Below, piece after piece: positions 43,319 through 51,985 of a stretch of DNA of 64,000 nucleotides (positions are counted from its first letter, which is position 1; each line of letters begins with the position of its first letter). The position numbers and the translations under genes were made by a program. The notes beneath the pieces were generated by a model. It was not told where the DNA came from. It was given only the letters and a program-made list of their open reading frames with translations, and ran no database searches. This DNA is from DASZOC01 sp035550975 (lineage in GTDB: Bacteria; Actinomycetota; CADDZG01; WHSQ01): assembly GCA_035550975.1 (NCBI GenBank), contig DASZOC010000016.1, positions 15,623 to 79,622 on the forward strand. The letters run 5' to 3'.

Positions 43319-43970
43319 GAACGAGCCGATCCGCGTCCTGGTCGTCGACGACCATCCCGTGTGGCGCAGCGGCGTGCGCAACGACCTCGAGACGAGCGGT
43401 GTCGCCGAGGTCGTGGGCGAGGCCGAGGACGGGGGCGAGGCGATCGAGATGGCGCGCGAGGTCATGCCCGAGGTGGTGCTGATGGACCTCCAGCTCCCGC
43501 AGGTCTCCGGCGTCGACGCGACGCGCCAGATCACGGCCGACTCGCCCCACGTGAAGGTCCTGGTGTTATCGGCTTCGGGCGAGGAGACTGACGTGTTGGA
43601 GGCCGTCAAGGCTGGAGCGTCCGGATACCTGCTGAAGAGCGCTGCATCCGACGAGCTCGTCGCCGCGATCACGCGCGTGCGCGCGGGCGAACCGGTCTTC
43701 ACGCCGTCTCTCGCGGGGCTCGTGCTGTCGGAGTTCCGGCGCATAGCAGGCACCGACCCCGCCGAGCCGGAGCTGACCGCGCGCGAGAACGAGGTCCTGA
43801 AACTGGTCGCGAAGGGCTACACGTATCGTGAGATCGGCGAGAAGCTGTTCATCTCGACGAAGACGGTGCAGAACCACGTGCAGAACATCCTGACGAAGCT
43901 TCAGCTCAAGAAGCGCTACGAGCTGATGCGCTACGGGATCCAGAAGGGCCTCGACCGAGCGCCGGATTAG
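43311..43970 (+). CDS. NarL/LuxR-family response regulator
   Basis: The 219 residues comprise a receiver domain with acidic pocket D13-D14, phosphorylation site D59 in VVLMDLQLP and the switch Lys in YLLKSAASDE, and a C-terminal LuxR-type helix-turn-helix (LTARENEVLKLVAKGYTYREIGEKLFISTKTVQNHVQNI, about 158-196, only its opening LTARENEVL being cited as diagnostic). It pairs with the kinase whose gene it overlaps. The target genes are not evident; the divergent acyltransferase run is a natural candidate. Confidence 0.95.
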   Translation: MAENEPIRVLVVDDHPVWRSGVRNDLETSGVAEVVGEAEDGGEAIEMAREVMPEVVLMDLQLPQVSGVDATRQITADSPHVKVLVLSASGEETDVLEAVKAGASGYLLKSAASDELVAAITRVRAGEPVFTPSLAGLVLSEFRRIAGTDPAEPELTARENEVLKLVAKGYTYREIGEKLFISTKTVQNHVQNILTKLQLKKRYELMRYGIQKGLDRAPD

Positions 43971-43988
43971 CCGGTTCTACAGAGCGCG

Positions 43989-44504
43989 TCAGTCGGTGAC
44001 GGTGAAGGCGGGGCGGTCGTAGCGCCAGCCCCATTCCTCGATGTCAGGACAACCGCCCTCGTTCGTCATCAATGTCGCCATCGTGGACGCGTCGACGGTC
44101 TCCGGGCGCAGCCTCTTCAGTGGTATCGCGAAGCGGACCTTGCCGTTCTCGTCGGTGAGACCGGACCCGTAGAGAGGCGGGAAGAGGAACTTCTTCGGTT
44201 GGATCGTGGTGCTGACGGTGACCCCCTCTTGCGGGATGCTCACCGGCGCGGGCACGACGATGCCGTTGCCGGCCGGGTCCTCGTGCGCCGGACGGGTGAC
44301 CGTAACGACGACGACGGCTTTCTCGCTACGGCGGTAGATCTTGCGGGACCACTTCGTCTCGACGTGGAAGGCGTGTATGCGCGTCGGCTTCGCGCAAGAT
44401 CGCGCCGGCGCGGCTCCAACCGGGTCTTCCGCAGCTTGCGCCACTCCGGCCCCCGTCGCGACGAGCGACAGGGACAGTGCCAGGAACAACGACCTCATCC
44501 GCAT
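43989..44504 (-). CDS. Secreted hypothetical protein
   Basis: The 171-residue protein has a clear signal peptide (about 1-24, ending AQA). The mature part holds two cysteines (C37 and one in EGGCPDIEEW) and a beta-rich body with an ENGKVRFAIPL segment that resembles bacterial Ig-like or carboxypeptidase-regulatory-like folds. I recognise no family. It converges with the response regulator 18 bases away and precedes ribF by 49 bases on the same strand, so it may be read from its own promoter. Confidence 0.65.
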   Translation of the reverse strand: MRMRSLFLALSLSLVATGAGVAQAAEDPVGAAPARSCAKPTRIHAFHVETKWSRKIYRRSEKAVVVVTVTRPAHEDPAGNGIVVPAPVSIPQEGVTVSTTIQPKKFLFPPLYGSGLTDENGKVRFAIPLKRLRPETVDASTMATLMTNEGGCPDIEEWGWRYDRPAFTVTD

Positions 44505-44553
44505 TACCAGAGGGTTCTACCCGACGGCGGCGGGTCCTCCACGTGCAGGCCCG

Positions 44554-45492
44554 TCACGGGGCGACCAGCTCCCGGGTCGCCCTCACGTCCTCGTGCATCT
44601 GGGCGACGAGCGCGCCGGCGGAGGGGAAGCGCATCTCCTCACGCAGGCGCTGGTGGAACTCGACCCGCAGCGTCCGCCCATACAGGTCACCTTCGAAGTC
44701 GAGCAGGAACGCCTCCACGCGCACCGGCGTCACCTCCGGGTCGCCGCCGAAGGTCGGGTTCACGCCCACGTTCACGGCCGCCGCGAACCACGACTCGTCG
44801 ACCCGGGCTCGGCCGGCGTAGACGCCGCGGGCGGGATATGCGAGGTGGGGGGCGCAATCGATGTTCGCGGTCGGAAAGCCGAGCTCCGCCCCACGCTTGT
44901 CGCCTCCGACGACGATGCCGTCGATGTCGAACGGCCGCCCCAGCAGCCTGCGGGCGACGTTCATGTGGCCCGACGCGACGGCCTCACGGATGCGGCTGGA
45001 GGACACTGCGTCGCCGTCCTCGCTCGCCAGGTCGACCGGGTTCGCTTCGAAGCCGCGGCCCCGGCCGAGCTCTCGCAGAAGATCCATGTCCCCCGCCCGC
45101 TTGTGCCCGAAGCGCCAGCCGTCGCCGACGAAGACCGCTTTCGCCGTTAGTCCCGCGACGATCACGCGGTCGACGAACGCCTCCGGCGCCAGTCGCGACA
45201 GCTCCTCGGTGAACGGGATCACGCCGACGAGGTCGATGCCGGTCGCGTCCAGCAGCTCCAGCTTCCGCTCAGCGGTCGACAACAGACGAGGCGCGGCCTC
45301 GGGACGAAGGGTCATGAGCGGGTGTCGGTCCCACGTCACGACGGCGGCCTCGGTCCCGCGCTCGCGCGCGTCCGCGATCGTTCGTGCGATCAAGGCGCGG
45401 TGGCCCAGGTGGACCCCGTCGAAGGTCCCGATCGTGACGGACGTTCCGTCGTCAGGAGGTTCCAGAGCTTCGATCCCGACCATGACTCTCAC
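44554..45492 (-). CDS. ribF: Bifunctional riboflavin kinase/FAD synthetase
   Basis: RibF phosphorylates riboflavin and adenylates FMN. The N-terminal FMN adenylyltransferase domain has VTIGTFDGVHLGHRALI and the SSSRIREAV motif. The C-terminal flavokinase domain has GAELGFPTANI, with the PTAN motif, and VNVGVNPTFGG. The GTG at 45492 overlaps the truB stop (GTGA) and yields 312 residues; an ATG three codons later is the alternative. truB-ribF is a conserved order. Confidence 0.96.
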   Translation of the reverse strand: MRVMVGIEALEPPDDGTSVTIGTFDGVHLGHRALIARTIADARERGTEAAVVTWDRHPLMTLRPEAAPRLLSTAERKLELLDATGIDLVGVIPFTEELSRLAPEAFVDRVIVAGLTAKAVFVGDGWRFGHKRAGDMDLLRELGRGRGFEANPVDLASEDGDAVSSSRIREAVASGHMNVARRLLGRPFDIDGIVVGGDKRGAELGFPTANIDCAPHLAYPARGVYAGRARVDESWFAAAVNVGVNPTFGGDPEVTPVRVEAFLLDFEGDLYGRTLRVEFHQRLREEMRFPSAGALVAQMHEDVRATRELVAP

Positions 45493-46364
45493 CGCGGGAC
45501 CACCCGATCGGCCACCAGGACGTCGCCTTCCCGCCGGTACACCGCGACCAGCTCCCCACCGCAGCGGAGCGCGACGGCGTCTCCATCGGGGATGTCGTGC
45601 GGGCCGGCCACGGGTAAGCGACGGCCGTAGGAGACGTCGACCGCCTGTTCGTCGTCGAGATCGAGCGCCGGTAGACACCGGACGACATCGGCCAGTGGGC
45701 GCAGGTCTCGTTCGGTGACGTCCGCCAGCGGCGTCGCTTCGTCGTGCGAGAAGCCGCCGGTCTCGGTCCTGCGCAGCGTCGCCATGTGCGCGCCGCACCC
45801 GAGCGTCTCGCCGAGGTCGTGGATCAACGTACGGACATAGGTGCCGCTCGAGCAGGCGACGTCGAGCTTGGCCTCCGGGCGCGGCCCCGCGCGGTACGCG
45901 ATCAGACCCAGCTCGTAGATCGTCACGGGTCGTGGCGCCCTATCGACCTCTTCACCGCGACGTGCCTTGGCATGCAGACGCTCACCCCCGACCCGCACGG
46001 CCGAGACCATGGGAGGGACCTGCTCGATCGCTCCGGTGAACTTCTCCAGCGCACGCCGGAGCTCGTCTTCCGTGAAGGAGCAGTCGCGTTCCGCGACGAC
46101 CTCTCCGGCCGCGTCCTGTGTGGTGGTCGAGACGCCGAAGAGCGCGGTCGCGCGGTATCTCTTCGCAGCCCGCTGCGCGTATGCAAGGAACCTCGTCGCG
46201 CGCCCCAGACCGACCAGGAGGATCCCGGTCGCATCGGGATCGAGGGTGCCGGCGTGACCGACCTTCCTCGTACGGAAGAGCTTCCGGACGTGGTCGACGA
46301 CGTCATGGGACGTCATCCCCGCGGGCTTGTCGATCACGAGCAGCCCGTCCGGACCCGCGCTCAC
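45489..46364 (-). CDS. truB: tRNA pseudouridine(55) synthase
   Basis: TruB makes pseudouridine 55 in the T loop of tRNAs. The GTG at 46364 overlaps the nrnA stop (GTGA) and gives 291 residues. LLVIDKPAGMTSHDVV opens the fold, and GHAGTLDPDATGILLVGLG contains the catalytic Asp. CSSGTYVRTLIHDLG is the second signature. It sits in the rbfA-nrnA-truB-ribF coupled run. Confidence 0.97.
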   Translation of the reverse strand: MSAGPDGLLVIDKPAGMTSHDVVDHVRKLFRTRKVGHAGTLDPDATGILLVGLGRATRFLAYAQRAAKRYRATALFGVSTTTQDAAGEVVAERDCSFTEDELRRALEKFTGAIEQVPPMVSAVRVGGERLHAKARRGEEVDRAPRPVTIYELGLIAYRAGPRPEAKLDVACSSGTYVRTLIHDLGETLGCGAHMATLRRTETGGFSHDEATPLADVTERDLRPLADVVRCLPALDLDDEQAVDVSYGRRLPVAGPHDIPDGDAVALRCGGELVAVYRREGDVLVADRVVPR

Positions 46365-47332
46365 GGCCCCTTCAGCTCCTCGCGCAGCGCGATCACCGTT
46401 TGCTCGACGTCGGGGGCGGTGAAGCCCGCAGCAAGGTCGTGCCCCCCGCCACCGTGCCGGCGCGCGATGCTCCCGATCCCGCGCCCTTTCGACCGCAAGC
46501 TGACGCGGTAGAGGCCGTCGCTCTGTTCCTTGAACAGCGCCGCGACGTCCGCTGCACGCGTCGATCGCACCGCGTCGATCAGCTTGTCGGTCTCGTCGGG
46601 CGCGACACCGGTCTCGGCGAGGTCGGCCAGCGTGAGCCACGAGTACACGAACCGGACGTCTTCGAACAGGACGGCCCTGTCGAGGACGCGCCCGACGAGC
46701 TTGAGGTAGCCGAATGGGGACGATTCGAAGACCTCCTGCGCGATCTCGATCGCGGAGACACCGAGCGCCAGGAGGTCGGCGGCGATACGGAGCGTTTCGG
46801 GGGAAGAGTTCGCGTACTGGAACCGTCCGGTGTCCGTGACGATCCCGGTATACAGACACGTCGCGATGTCCTTGTCGATCTCCACCTCGAGGTCCTGGAG
46901 CATCCGCGTCACGAGCTCCGCCGTGGACGACACGTTCGTGACGACCAGGTTGTGGGTGCCGAAATCGTCATTACCGGGATGGTGGTCGACGTTGATCAGC
47001 ACCTTGCTCGCCCGGGCCCGCTCTTCGAGGTCACCGAGGCGCGATCCCGCGCCGCAGTCGACCGCGAGGAACGTATCCGTCTGCGGCACCTCCTCCGGCT
47101 GCACGAGTGTCGCCGCACCGGGCAGGAACCCGTAGGAGAAAGGCATCGCAGCAGGCGTGCTGCCCCAGGTCGGGTAGGTGCGCTTACCGAGCCGGGTCAG
47201 CCCGATGCTGGCCGCGAACAACGACCCCAGTGCATCTCCGTCGGGGTTCACGTGACAGGCGATGGCGACCTCGTCGGCCGCGCGCAGCGCCGCGATCGCG
47301 CCGTCCCAGTCCGCTAGCGCGCGTACGCTCAC
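46361..47332 (-). CDS. nrnA: DHH/DHHA1 phosphoesterase, NrnA-like oligoribonuclease
   Basis: NrnA-type enzymes degrade nano-RNAs and, in some bacteria, 3'-phosphoadenosine phosphate and pGpG. The GTG at 47332 overlaps the rbfA stop (GTGA) and gives 323 residues. The metal motifs are HVNPDGDALGS near residue 30, VDCGAGSRLGD, and the DHH itself in NVDHHPGND. DHHA1 ends with RRHGGGGHDLAAGF. Position between rbfA and truB is standard in Actinobacteria. Confidence 0.93.
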   Translation of the reverse strand: MSVRALADWDGAIAALRAADEVAIACHVNPDGDALGSLFAASIGLTRLGKRTYPTWGSTPAAMPFSYGFLPGAATLVQPEEVPQTDTFLAVDCGAGSRLGDLEERARASKVLINVDHHPGNDDFGTHNLVVTNVSSTAELVTRMLQDLEVEIDKDIATCLYTGIVTDTGRFQYANSSPETLRIAADLLALGVSAIEIAQEVFESSPFGYLKLVGRVLDRAVLFEDVRFVYSWLTLADLAETGVAPDETDKLIDAVRSTRAADVAALFKEQSDGLYRVSLRSKGRGIGSIARRHGGGGHDLAAGFTAPDVEQTVIALREELKGP

Positions 47333-47697
47333 TCGCCGTCCCCCGGCCTCGTCTCCTCTTCCTCGTGGATGCGGTGCAGTAGCTCTTCGACGCGCAGCGC
47401 CTCGTCGAGCTGGTGGTCGAGCTCGAAGACGAGCTCCGGCAGATACTTCATCCGCATCTGCCGGCCCATCTCGCCGCGCAGATACGGCTTCGCGCTGTCG
47501 AGCCCGGCCATCGTGTCCTTCTGTTCCTCCTCCGAGCCCATCACGCTGACGAGGACGCGCGCGTGGCGGAGGTCCGCGGATATCCGCACGCCCGTCACGG
47601 TCGCGAAACCGATGCGCGGGTCCTTCAGGTCGTGGATCAGCTCGCCGAGGACCTGGCGCGCGAGCTTCTGGACCTTCTCGATCCGCTGGCTCGTCAT
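47329..47697 (-). CDS. rbfA: 30S ribosome-binding factor RbfA
   Basis: RbfA assists late 30S maturation by binding the 5' helix region of 16S rRNA. The 122 residues form one KH-like domain: QRIEKVQKLARQVLGELIHDLKDP begins it (RIEKVQKLARQVL is diagnostic), followed by VTGVRISADLRHARVLVSV. A charged Glu-rich tail follows. It starts 37 bases after the DUF503 gene and is coupled to nrnA. Confidence 0.95.
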   Translation of the reverse strand: MTSQRIEKVQKLARQVLGELIHDLKDPRIGFATVTGVRISADLRHARVLVSVMGSEEEQKDTMAGLDSAKPYLRGEMGRQMRMKYLPELVFELDHQLDEALRVEELLHRIHEEEETRPGDGE

Positions 47698-47734
47698 CCG
47701 TCATCCGCCCGTTGGCAACGCTGAAACCGGCGGG

Positions 47735-48040
47735 TCACCGGAGATCCTCCAGCGAGACGACGTCGATGTAGCGGTCGTTGATCTCCGCGCCGTCGATCGC
47801 GGCCCTGCCGATCGCTTTCTCGACCTCCTGGAGGACCTTCCGGCAATGCCCTATCGACTCCGCGACGCAGCTCACGCCGACCGCGGCGCGCTGCCATTTG
47901 TCCTGGAAGTCAACCTCCGCGACCGCCACGTTGAACCTCTTCTGGATCGTTTGCGTCACCGAGCGCAGGACCTGACGCTTGTCCTTGAGCGACGTGCTGG
48001 CGGGGATGAAGAGCTCGAAGCGACCGATGCCGATGAACAT
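47735..48040 (-). CDS. DUF503 (YlxP-like) protein
   Basis: The ATG at 48040 gives 101 residues, the normal length; longer in-frame starts would overlap infB. It begins MFIGIGRFELFIPASTSLKDKRQVL (first part diagnostic), the DUF503 opening, and ends in a ferredoxin-like fold. The Bacillus homologue ylxP lies between infB and rbfA, exactly as here, and has been linked to ribosome biogenesis, but the molecular role is not settled. Confidence 0.93.
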   Translation of the reverse strand: MFIGIGRFELFIPASTSLKDKRQVLRSVTQTIQKRFNVAVAEVDFQDKWQRAAVGVSCVAESIGHCRKVLQEVEKAIGRAAIDGAEINDRYIDVVSLEDLR

Positions 48041-48051
48041 CCGATCGCCTG

Positions 48052-50262
48052 CTACCGCGCTACCTCTCGTTCCTCGACCGCCTGGATCAGATCGCCTTCC
48101 TTGATGTCCTGGAAGCCCTCGAGCCCGATCCCGCACTCGTAGCCCGCCTGCACCTCACGCACGTCGTCTTTGAAACGACGCAGCGACGCGACCGTCGTGT
48201 CGTAGATGACGGTTCCGTCGCGGACCAGACGCGCCTTCGCGTTGCGCCGGATCACCCCGTCGAGGACCATGCAACCGGCGATCACGCCGAGCTTCGGCAC
48301 GCGGAACGTTGCGCGGACCTCCGCTTGGCCCAGTGGCACCTCGCGGATCTCGGGCCCGAGGAGACCGCGAGCCGCGGCTTCGATGTCCTGCACCGCCTGG
48401 TAGATCACGCGGTAAGTGCGGATATCTACGCCCGCTTCCTCCGCGAGGGCCCGCGCCTGCGCGTTCTCGACGACGTTGAAGCCGATGACGATCGCGTTCG
48501 ACGCCTGCGCCAGCGTCACGTCGTTCTCCGTGATCCCACCGACGCCCTTGCGCACGACGTTGATCTTGACCAGCGACTGGTCCATCTTCGTCATCTGGTC
48601 GTCGAGCGCCTCGATCGATCCGTGTGCGTCGGCCTTGAGAACCAGCGCAAGCTCCGGGATCTCGCCCTCGCGCGTCGCGGCCAGCAATGTCTGCAGCGAA
48701 ACACCGCGCGCGGCGACGATCTCGGCCTCACGACGATGCTGAGCGCGCTCGCCTGCGATAGCGCGCGCCTCGCGCTCGTCTTCTTCTACGTGGAAGTCGT
48801 CGCCGGCCTCCGGCACCGACTGCCAGCCGAGCACCAGCACCGGTTGCCCCGGACCTGCTTCTTCGACCTGCTCGCCACGCTCGTTCTGCATCGCACGCAC
48901 GCGTCCCCATGCGGCCCCCGCGACGATCGGGTCACCCTGATACAGGGTCCCGCGTTTGACCAGCACGGTCGCGACCGGGCCGCGCCCCTTGTCGAGGTGA
49001 GCTTCGATGACGACACCGCGCGCGAGCGCGTCGGGGTTCGCCTTGAGGTCCAGTTGCACGTCACTCGTGAGCAGCACCATCTCGACCAACGAGTCGAGGT
49101 TCGTGCGTTGTTTCGCCGAGACGTCGACGAAGACGGTGTCGCCGCCCCACTCTTCCGGCAACAGCCCGTGGTCGGAGAGTTGCTGGCGGACGCGAGTGGG
49201 ATCGGCTTCGGGCTTGTCGACCTTGTTCACCGCGACGATCATCGGAACGCCGGCAGCCTTCGCGTGGTCGATCGCCTCGACCGTCTGCGGCATGACGCCG
49301 TCGTCGGCGGCAACCACCAGGATCACGACGTCGGTCGTCTGCGCACCTCGGGCGCGCATCGCGGTGAAGGCCTCGTGACCGGGGGTGTCGATGAACGTGA
49401 CCTCGCGCCCGTCGTGCCGGACCTGGTAGGCGCCGATGTGCTGCGTGATTCCTCCTGCTTCCCCGCCGGCCACGTCGGTCTTGCGGATCGCGTCGAGGAT
49501 CGCGGTCTTGCCATGGTCGACGTGGCCCATGACGGTCACGACCGGGGGCCGCGGGACGAGGCTGCCTTCGTCTTCTTCGGCTTCGGCGAGGAGCGCGTCG
49601 TCGGCCTCTTCCTGCTCGGGATCGACGACGTGAACGTCGACGCCGAGCTCGGCGCCCACCAGTTGCACCGCGTCGTCACTCATCGACTGCGTGACCGTCA
49701 CCATCTCGCCGAGGCCGATCAGGGTCTTGACGACTTCGGCGGGCGAGCGATCGATCTTGTCGGCGAAGTCCTTGACCGTGATGCCGCGATGGACCCGCAC
49801 GACGGCGTCGGCCGGAGGTGCGGGGGCAGCTTCGGAGTCGGACGCGGCCGCAGCCGGCTCGGGGACCGGCTCCGCAATCGGAGCGGGGGCCTGTTTCGGC
49901 TCGGCGGCCGGAGCCGGGGACTGCTGTGTCTTCGGAGCCGGCTTCGGCTCGGCCCTCGGAGCGGCTTTCGGAGCGGCCTTCGGCTCGGGTTTCGGGGCGG
50001 CCTTCGGCTCGGGTTTCGGGGCCGGCTTGGCGGTGGTCTTGGTGGGCGCGGCCGTGGCGGTCGTCTTCTTCGCAGGGGCCTTCGGCTTCGTCGCCTTGGC
50101 ACCGTTGGAGCCGAGATCGGCGCGCAGCCGCTGCGCCACGTCCTCCGTGACCGTCGAGGCATGACTCTTCACCGGCTCACCGATCTTCTCGAGGTGCGCC
50201 AGTACCTCCTTCGAGGTGACGCCAAGCTCCTTCGCCACCTCGTGCACCCTTGGATTCGCCAT
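48052..50262 (-). CDS. infB: Translation initiation factor IF-2
   Basis: IF2 is the GTPase that places initiator tRNA and joins the subunits. The 736 residues start with an IF2_N domain (NPRVHEVAKELGVTSKEVLAHL), then an Ala/Pro/Lys/Glu linker (about 55-150) with near-repeats of PKPEPKAAP, a second IF2_N domain (160-210), and the G domain with GHVDHGKT (246-253), DTPGHEAF and NKVD. Domains II, III and the C-terminal C2 domain follow. The linker DNA is itself repetitive (49920-50040). nusA ends 18 bases upstream with no ylxR or ylxQ between. Confidence 0.97.
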   Translation of the reverse strand: MANPRVHEVAKELGVTSKEVLAHLEKIGEPVKSHASTVTEDVAQRLRADLGSNGAKATKPKAPAKKTTATAAPTKTTAKPAPKPEPKAAPKPEPKAAPKAAPRAEPKPAPKTQQSPAPAAEPKQAPAPIAEPVPEPAAAASDSEAAPAPPADAVVRVHRGITVKDFADKIDRSPAEVVKTLIGLGEMVTVTQSMSDDAVQLVGAELGVDVHVVDPEQEEADDALLAEAEEDEGSLVPRPPVVTVMGHVDHGKTAILDAIRKTDVAGGEAGGITQHIGAYQVRHDGREVTFIDTPGHEAFTAMRARGAQTTDVVILVVAADDGVMPQTVEAIDHAKAAGVPMIVAVNKVDKPEADPTRVRQQLSDHGLLPEEWGGDTVFVDVSAKQRTNLDSLVEMVLLTSDVQLDLKANPDALARGVVIEAHLDKGRGPVATVLVKRGTLYQGDPIVAGAAWGRVRAMQNERGEQVEEAGPGQPVLVLGWQSVPEAGDDFHVEEDEREARAIAGERAQHRREAEIVAARGVSLQTLLAATREGEIPELALVLKADAHGSIEALDDQMTKMDQSLVKINVVRKGVGGITENDVTLAQASNAIVIGFNVVENAQARALAEEAGVDIRTYRVIYQAVQDIEAAARGLLGPEIREVPLGQAEVRATFRVPKLGVIAGCMVLDGVIRRNAKARLVRDGTVIYDTTVASLRRFKDDVREVQAGYECGIGLEGFQDIKEGDLIQAVEEREVAR

Positions 50263-50280
50263 AGACCTATCTTCCCTCGC

Positions 50281-51390
50281 TTACTCGCGTATGGCTGCGG
50301 CGGCCTCATCGTCGGCCTTCGCCTCGGTCGAGGCATCGCCGTTCGCCTCCGGCGCGCCCGCGTCTTCGGCCGGAGTCTCCGTCGTCTCGGCGGCTTGCTG
50401 GTCGCTGCGGATCTGCGACTCGGACTTGATGTCGACACGCAAGCCGGTCAGCCGCGCCGCCAAGCGCGCGTTCTGACCTTCTTTCCCGATCGCGAGCGAC
50501 AGCTGGTGATCCGGCACCACGACCAGCGCGGTCTCGCCGTCGTCCTGGATCTGGACGCTCTTCACCTTTGCCGGCGACAGCGCGTTCGCGACGAAGTCCG
50601 GCTGGTCTTCGGTCCATTTGATGATGTCGATCTTCTCGCCGCGTAGCTCGTTCATCACCATGCGCACGCGCGCGCCCTTCGACCCCACACAGGCACCGAC
50701 CGGGTCGACGTTCTTGTCGTTCGACACGACTGCGATCTTGCTGCGGTGACCCGGCTCGCGTGCGACGTTCTTGATCTCCACTATCCCGTCCATGATCTCG
50801 GGAACCTCGAGCTCGAACAGACGCTTGATCAAGCCGGGGTGTGTCCGGGACACGATTATCTGCGGGCCGCGCGCGGACTTACGGACCTCGACGATGTAGG
50901 CCTTGAGCCTGGCACCGTGCTCGTAGCGCTCGTGGGGGATCTGCTCGGAAGGAGGCATCAGCGCCTCCGTCTTGCCCAGGTCGAGGATCGTGTAGCGGTG
51001 ATCGTGCTGCTGGACGATCCCCGTAACGATGTCGCCCTCACGATCGGAATATTCACCGAACGTGATGTCGCGTTCGGCCTCCCGCAGGCGCTGCAGGATG
51101 ACCTGCTTCGCCGTCTGGGCCGCGATGCGTCCGAAGTCGGCGGGCGTGTCCTCTTCTTCCTTGAGGACCGTCACCTGTTCGGTTTCGGGATCGATCTCGA
51201 TGTCCTGCGCGAAGACGGTGACCTCGCCTTCGTCGTCGATGACGGCGCGCGCGCCGCGCACCTCGAGATCTGCGTTGGTCATGCGGAGGTACGCGCTGGC
51301 GAGAGCCTTCTCGATCGCTTCGACGAGCGTCTCGAACGCGATCCCGCGCTCGCGCTCGAGCTCGCGCAGCGAGTCCATGGGTATCTTCAT
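50281..51390 (-). CDS. nusA: Transcription termination/antitermination factor NusA
   Basis: NusA binds RNA polymerase and modulates pausing and termination. The ATG at 51390 overlaps the rimP stop (ATGA) and gives 369 residues. The N-terminal RNAP-binding domain, an S1 domain (about 120-200) and two KH domains (VGSKGARVRMVMNEL and LAIGKEGQNARLAARL) follow the family order. An acidic Glu/Ala/Asp tail (about 325-369) takes the place of the proteobacterial repeat domains. A hairpin in the operon leader may be its regulatory target. Confidence 0.97.
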   Translation of the reverse strand: MKIPMDSLRELERERGIAFETLVEAIEKALASAYLRMTNADLEVRGARAVIDDEGEVTVFAQDIEIDPETEQVTVLKEEEDTPADFGRIAAQTAKQVILQRLREAERDITFGEYSDREGDIVTGIVQQHDHRYTILDLGKTEALMPPSEQIPHERYEHGARLKAYIVEVRKSARGPQIIVSRTHPGLIKRLFELEVPEIMDGIVEIKNVAREPGHRSKIAVVSNDKNVDPVGACVGSKGARVRMVMNELRGEKIDIIKWTEDQPDFVANALSPAKVKSVQIQDDGETALVVVPDHQLSLAIGKEGQNARLAARLTGLRVDIKSESQIRSDQQAAETTETPAEDAGAPEANGDASTEAKADDEAAAAIRE

Positions 51391-51857
51391 GACCCGGTCC
51401 CCCATTCGAAGACGGTTCGGGCGGACTTGATCTGGTCGTAGGGGACCTCGACGGTCGTCTCGTCCAGCGCAACCTCGATCGCGCGATCGCCCGCCGCTGC
51501 CAGCGTCCCCTCGATGCGGTGGCTGTCGCGGAGCAGCTTCGTCGTCGTCTTCACCACGACCCGCCGGCCGAGCGACAGCCGGTAGTGGTCGGCCGAACGG
51601 AGGTTGCGCTCGAGACCCGGAGACGAGACCTCGAGCGTGTAGCGCCCCTGGATCGGGTCGCGCAGGTCGAGGCCGCGCGAGATCTCCTCCGAGACATCCG
51701 CGACGGTGTCGAGATCGACGGCTCCGTCGTCGCAGTCGACGAAGACGCGCACGATGGCGCGGCCGGGCTGGCCCCCCATCTCGACGTCCCACAAGCGCAG
51801 GGAGCGGCGCCGGGTAACGGCTTCGGCGAGGTCTTTGACCTCTTCGAGCGCCCCCAT
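51387..51857 (-). CDS. rimP: Ribosome maturation factor RimP
   Basis: RimP supports 30S assembly. The ATG at 51857 with TAGGAGGGGG upstream yields 156 residues. The conserved segment GRYTLEVSSPGLERNLRSADHY links the N-terminal alpha/beta domain and the C-terminal SH3-like domain (PGLERNL is diagnostic). It is the first gene of the rimP-nusA-infB-DUF503-rbfA-nrnA-truB-ribF run. A much longer in-frame extension upstream crosses a terminator-like hairpin and the bL37 gene on the other strand and is rejected. Confidence 0.95.
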   Translation of the reverse strand: MGALEEVKDLAEAVTRRRSLRLWDVEMGGQPGRAIVRVFVDCDDGAVDLDTVADVSEEISRGLDLRDPIQGRYTLEVSSPGLERNLRSADHYRLSLGRRVVVKTTTKLLRDSHRIEGTLAAAGDRAIEVALDETTVEVPYDQIKSARTVFEWGTGS

Positions 51858-51888
51858 CGGCCCCCTCCTATCTGGGTCTAACGAACAT

Positions 51889-51912
51889 GAAGCCCCTCTG
51901 CTGAGGGGCTTC
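51889..51912 (-). terminator. Terminator-like hairpin in the rimP leader
   Basis: GAAGCCCCTC and GAGGGGCTTC form a perfect 10-bp stem with loop TGCT. On the minus strand ATGTTCGTT follows, moderately U-rich. It lies 31 bases upstream of the rimP ATG, between the rimP-nusA start and the divergent bL37 promoter, so it can act only on the rimP transcript as an attenuator, or block antisense reading. It resembles leader control by NusA in other bacteria, which is inference. Confidence 0.6.
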
Positions 51913-51985
51913 TCGGAACTCGCGGCTACCTCGGTTTCACGGCATATTATCGCCGTTCTCTTATTCACGAAAATCGGAGGCACCC

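Noticed and set aside
48325..50646. A 773-codon plus-strand frame
   Set aside because: Antisense to infB and the nusA end; repetitive Gly/Arg/Leu sequence results from the linker repeats of infB read backwards.
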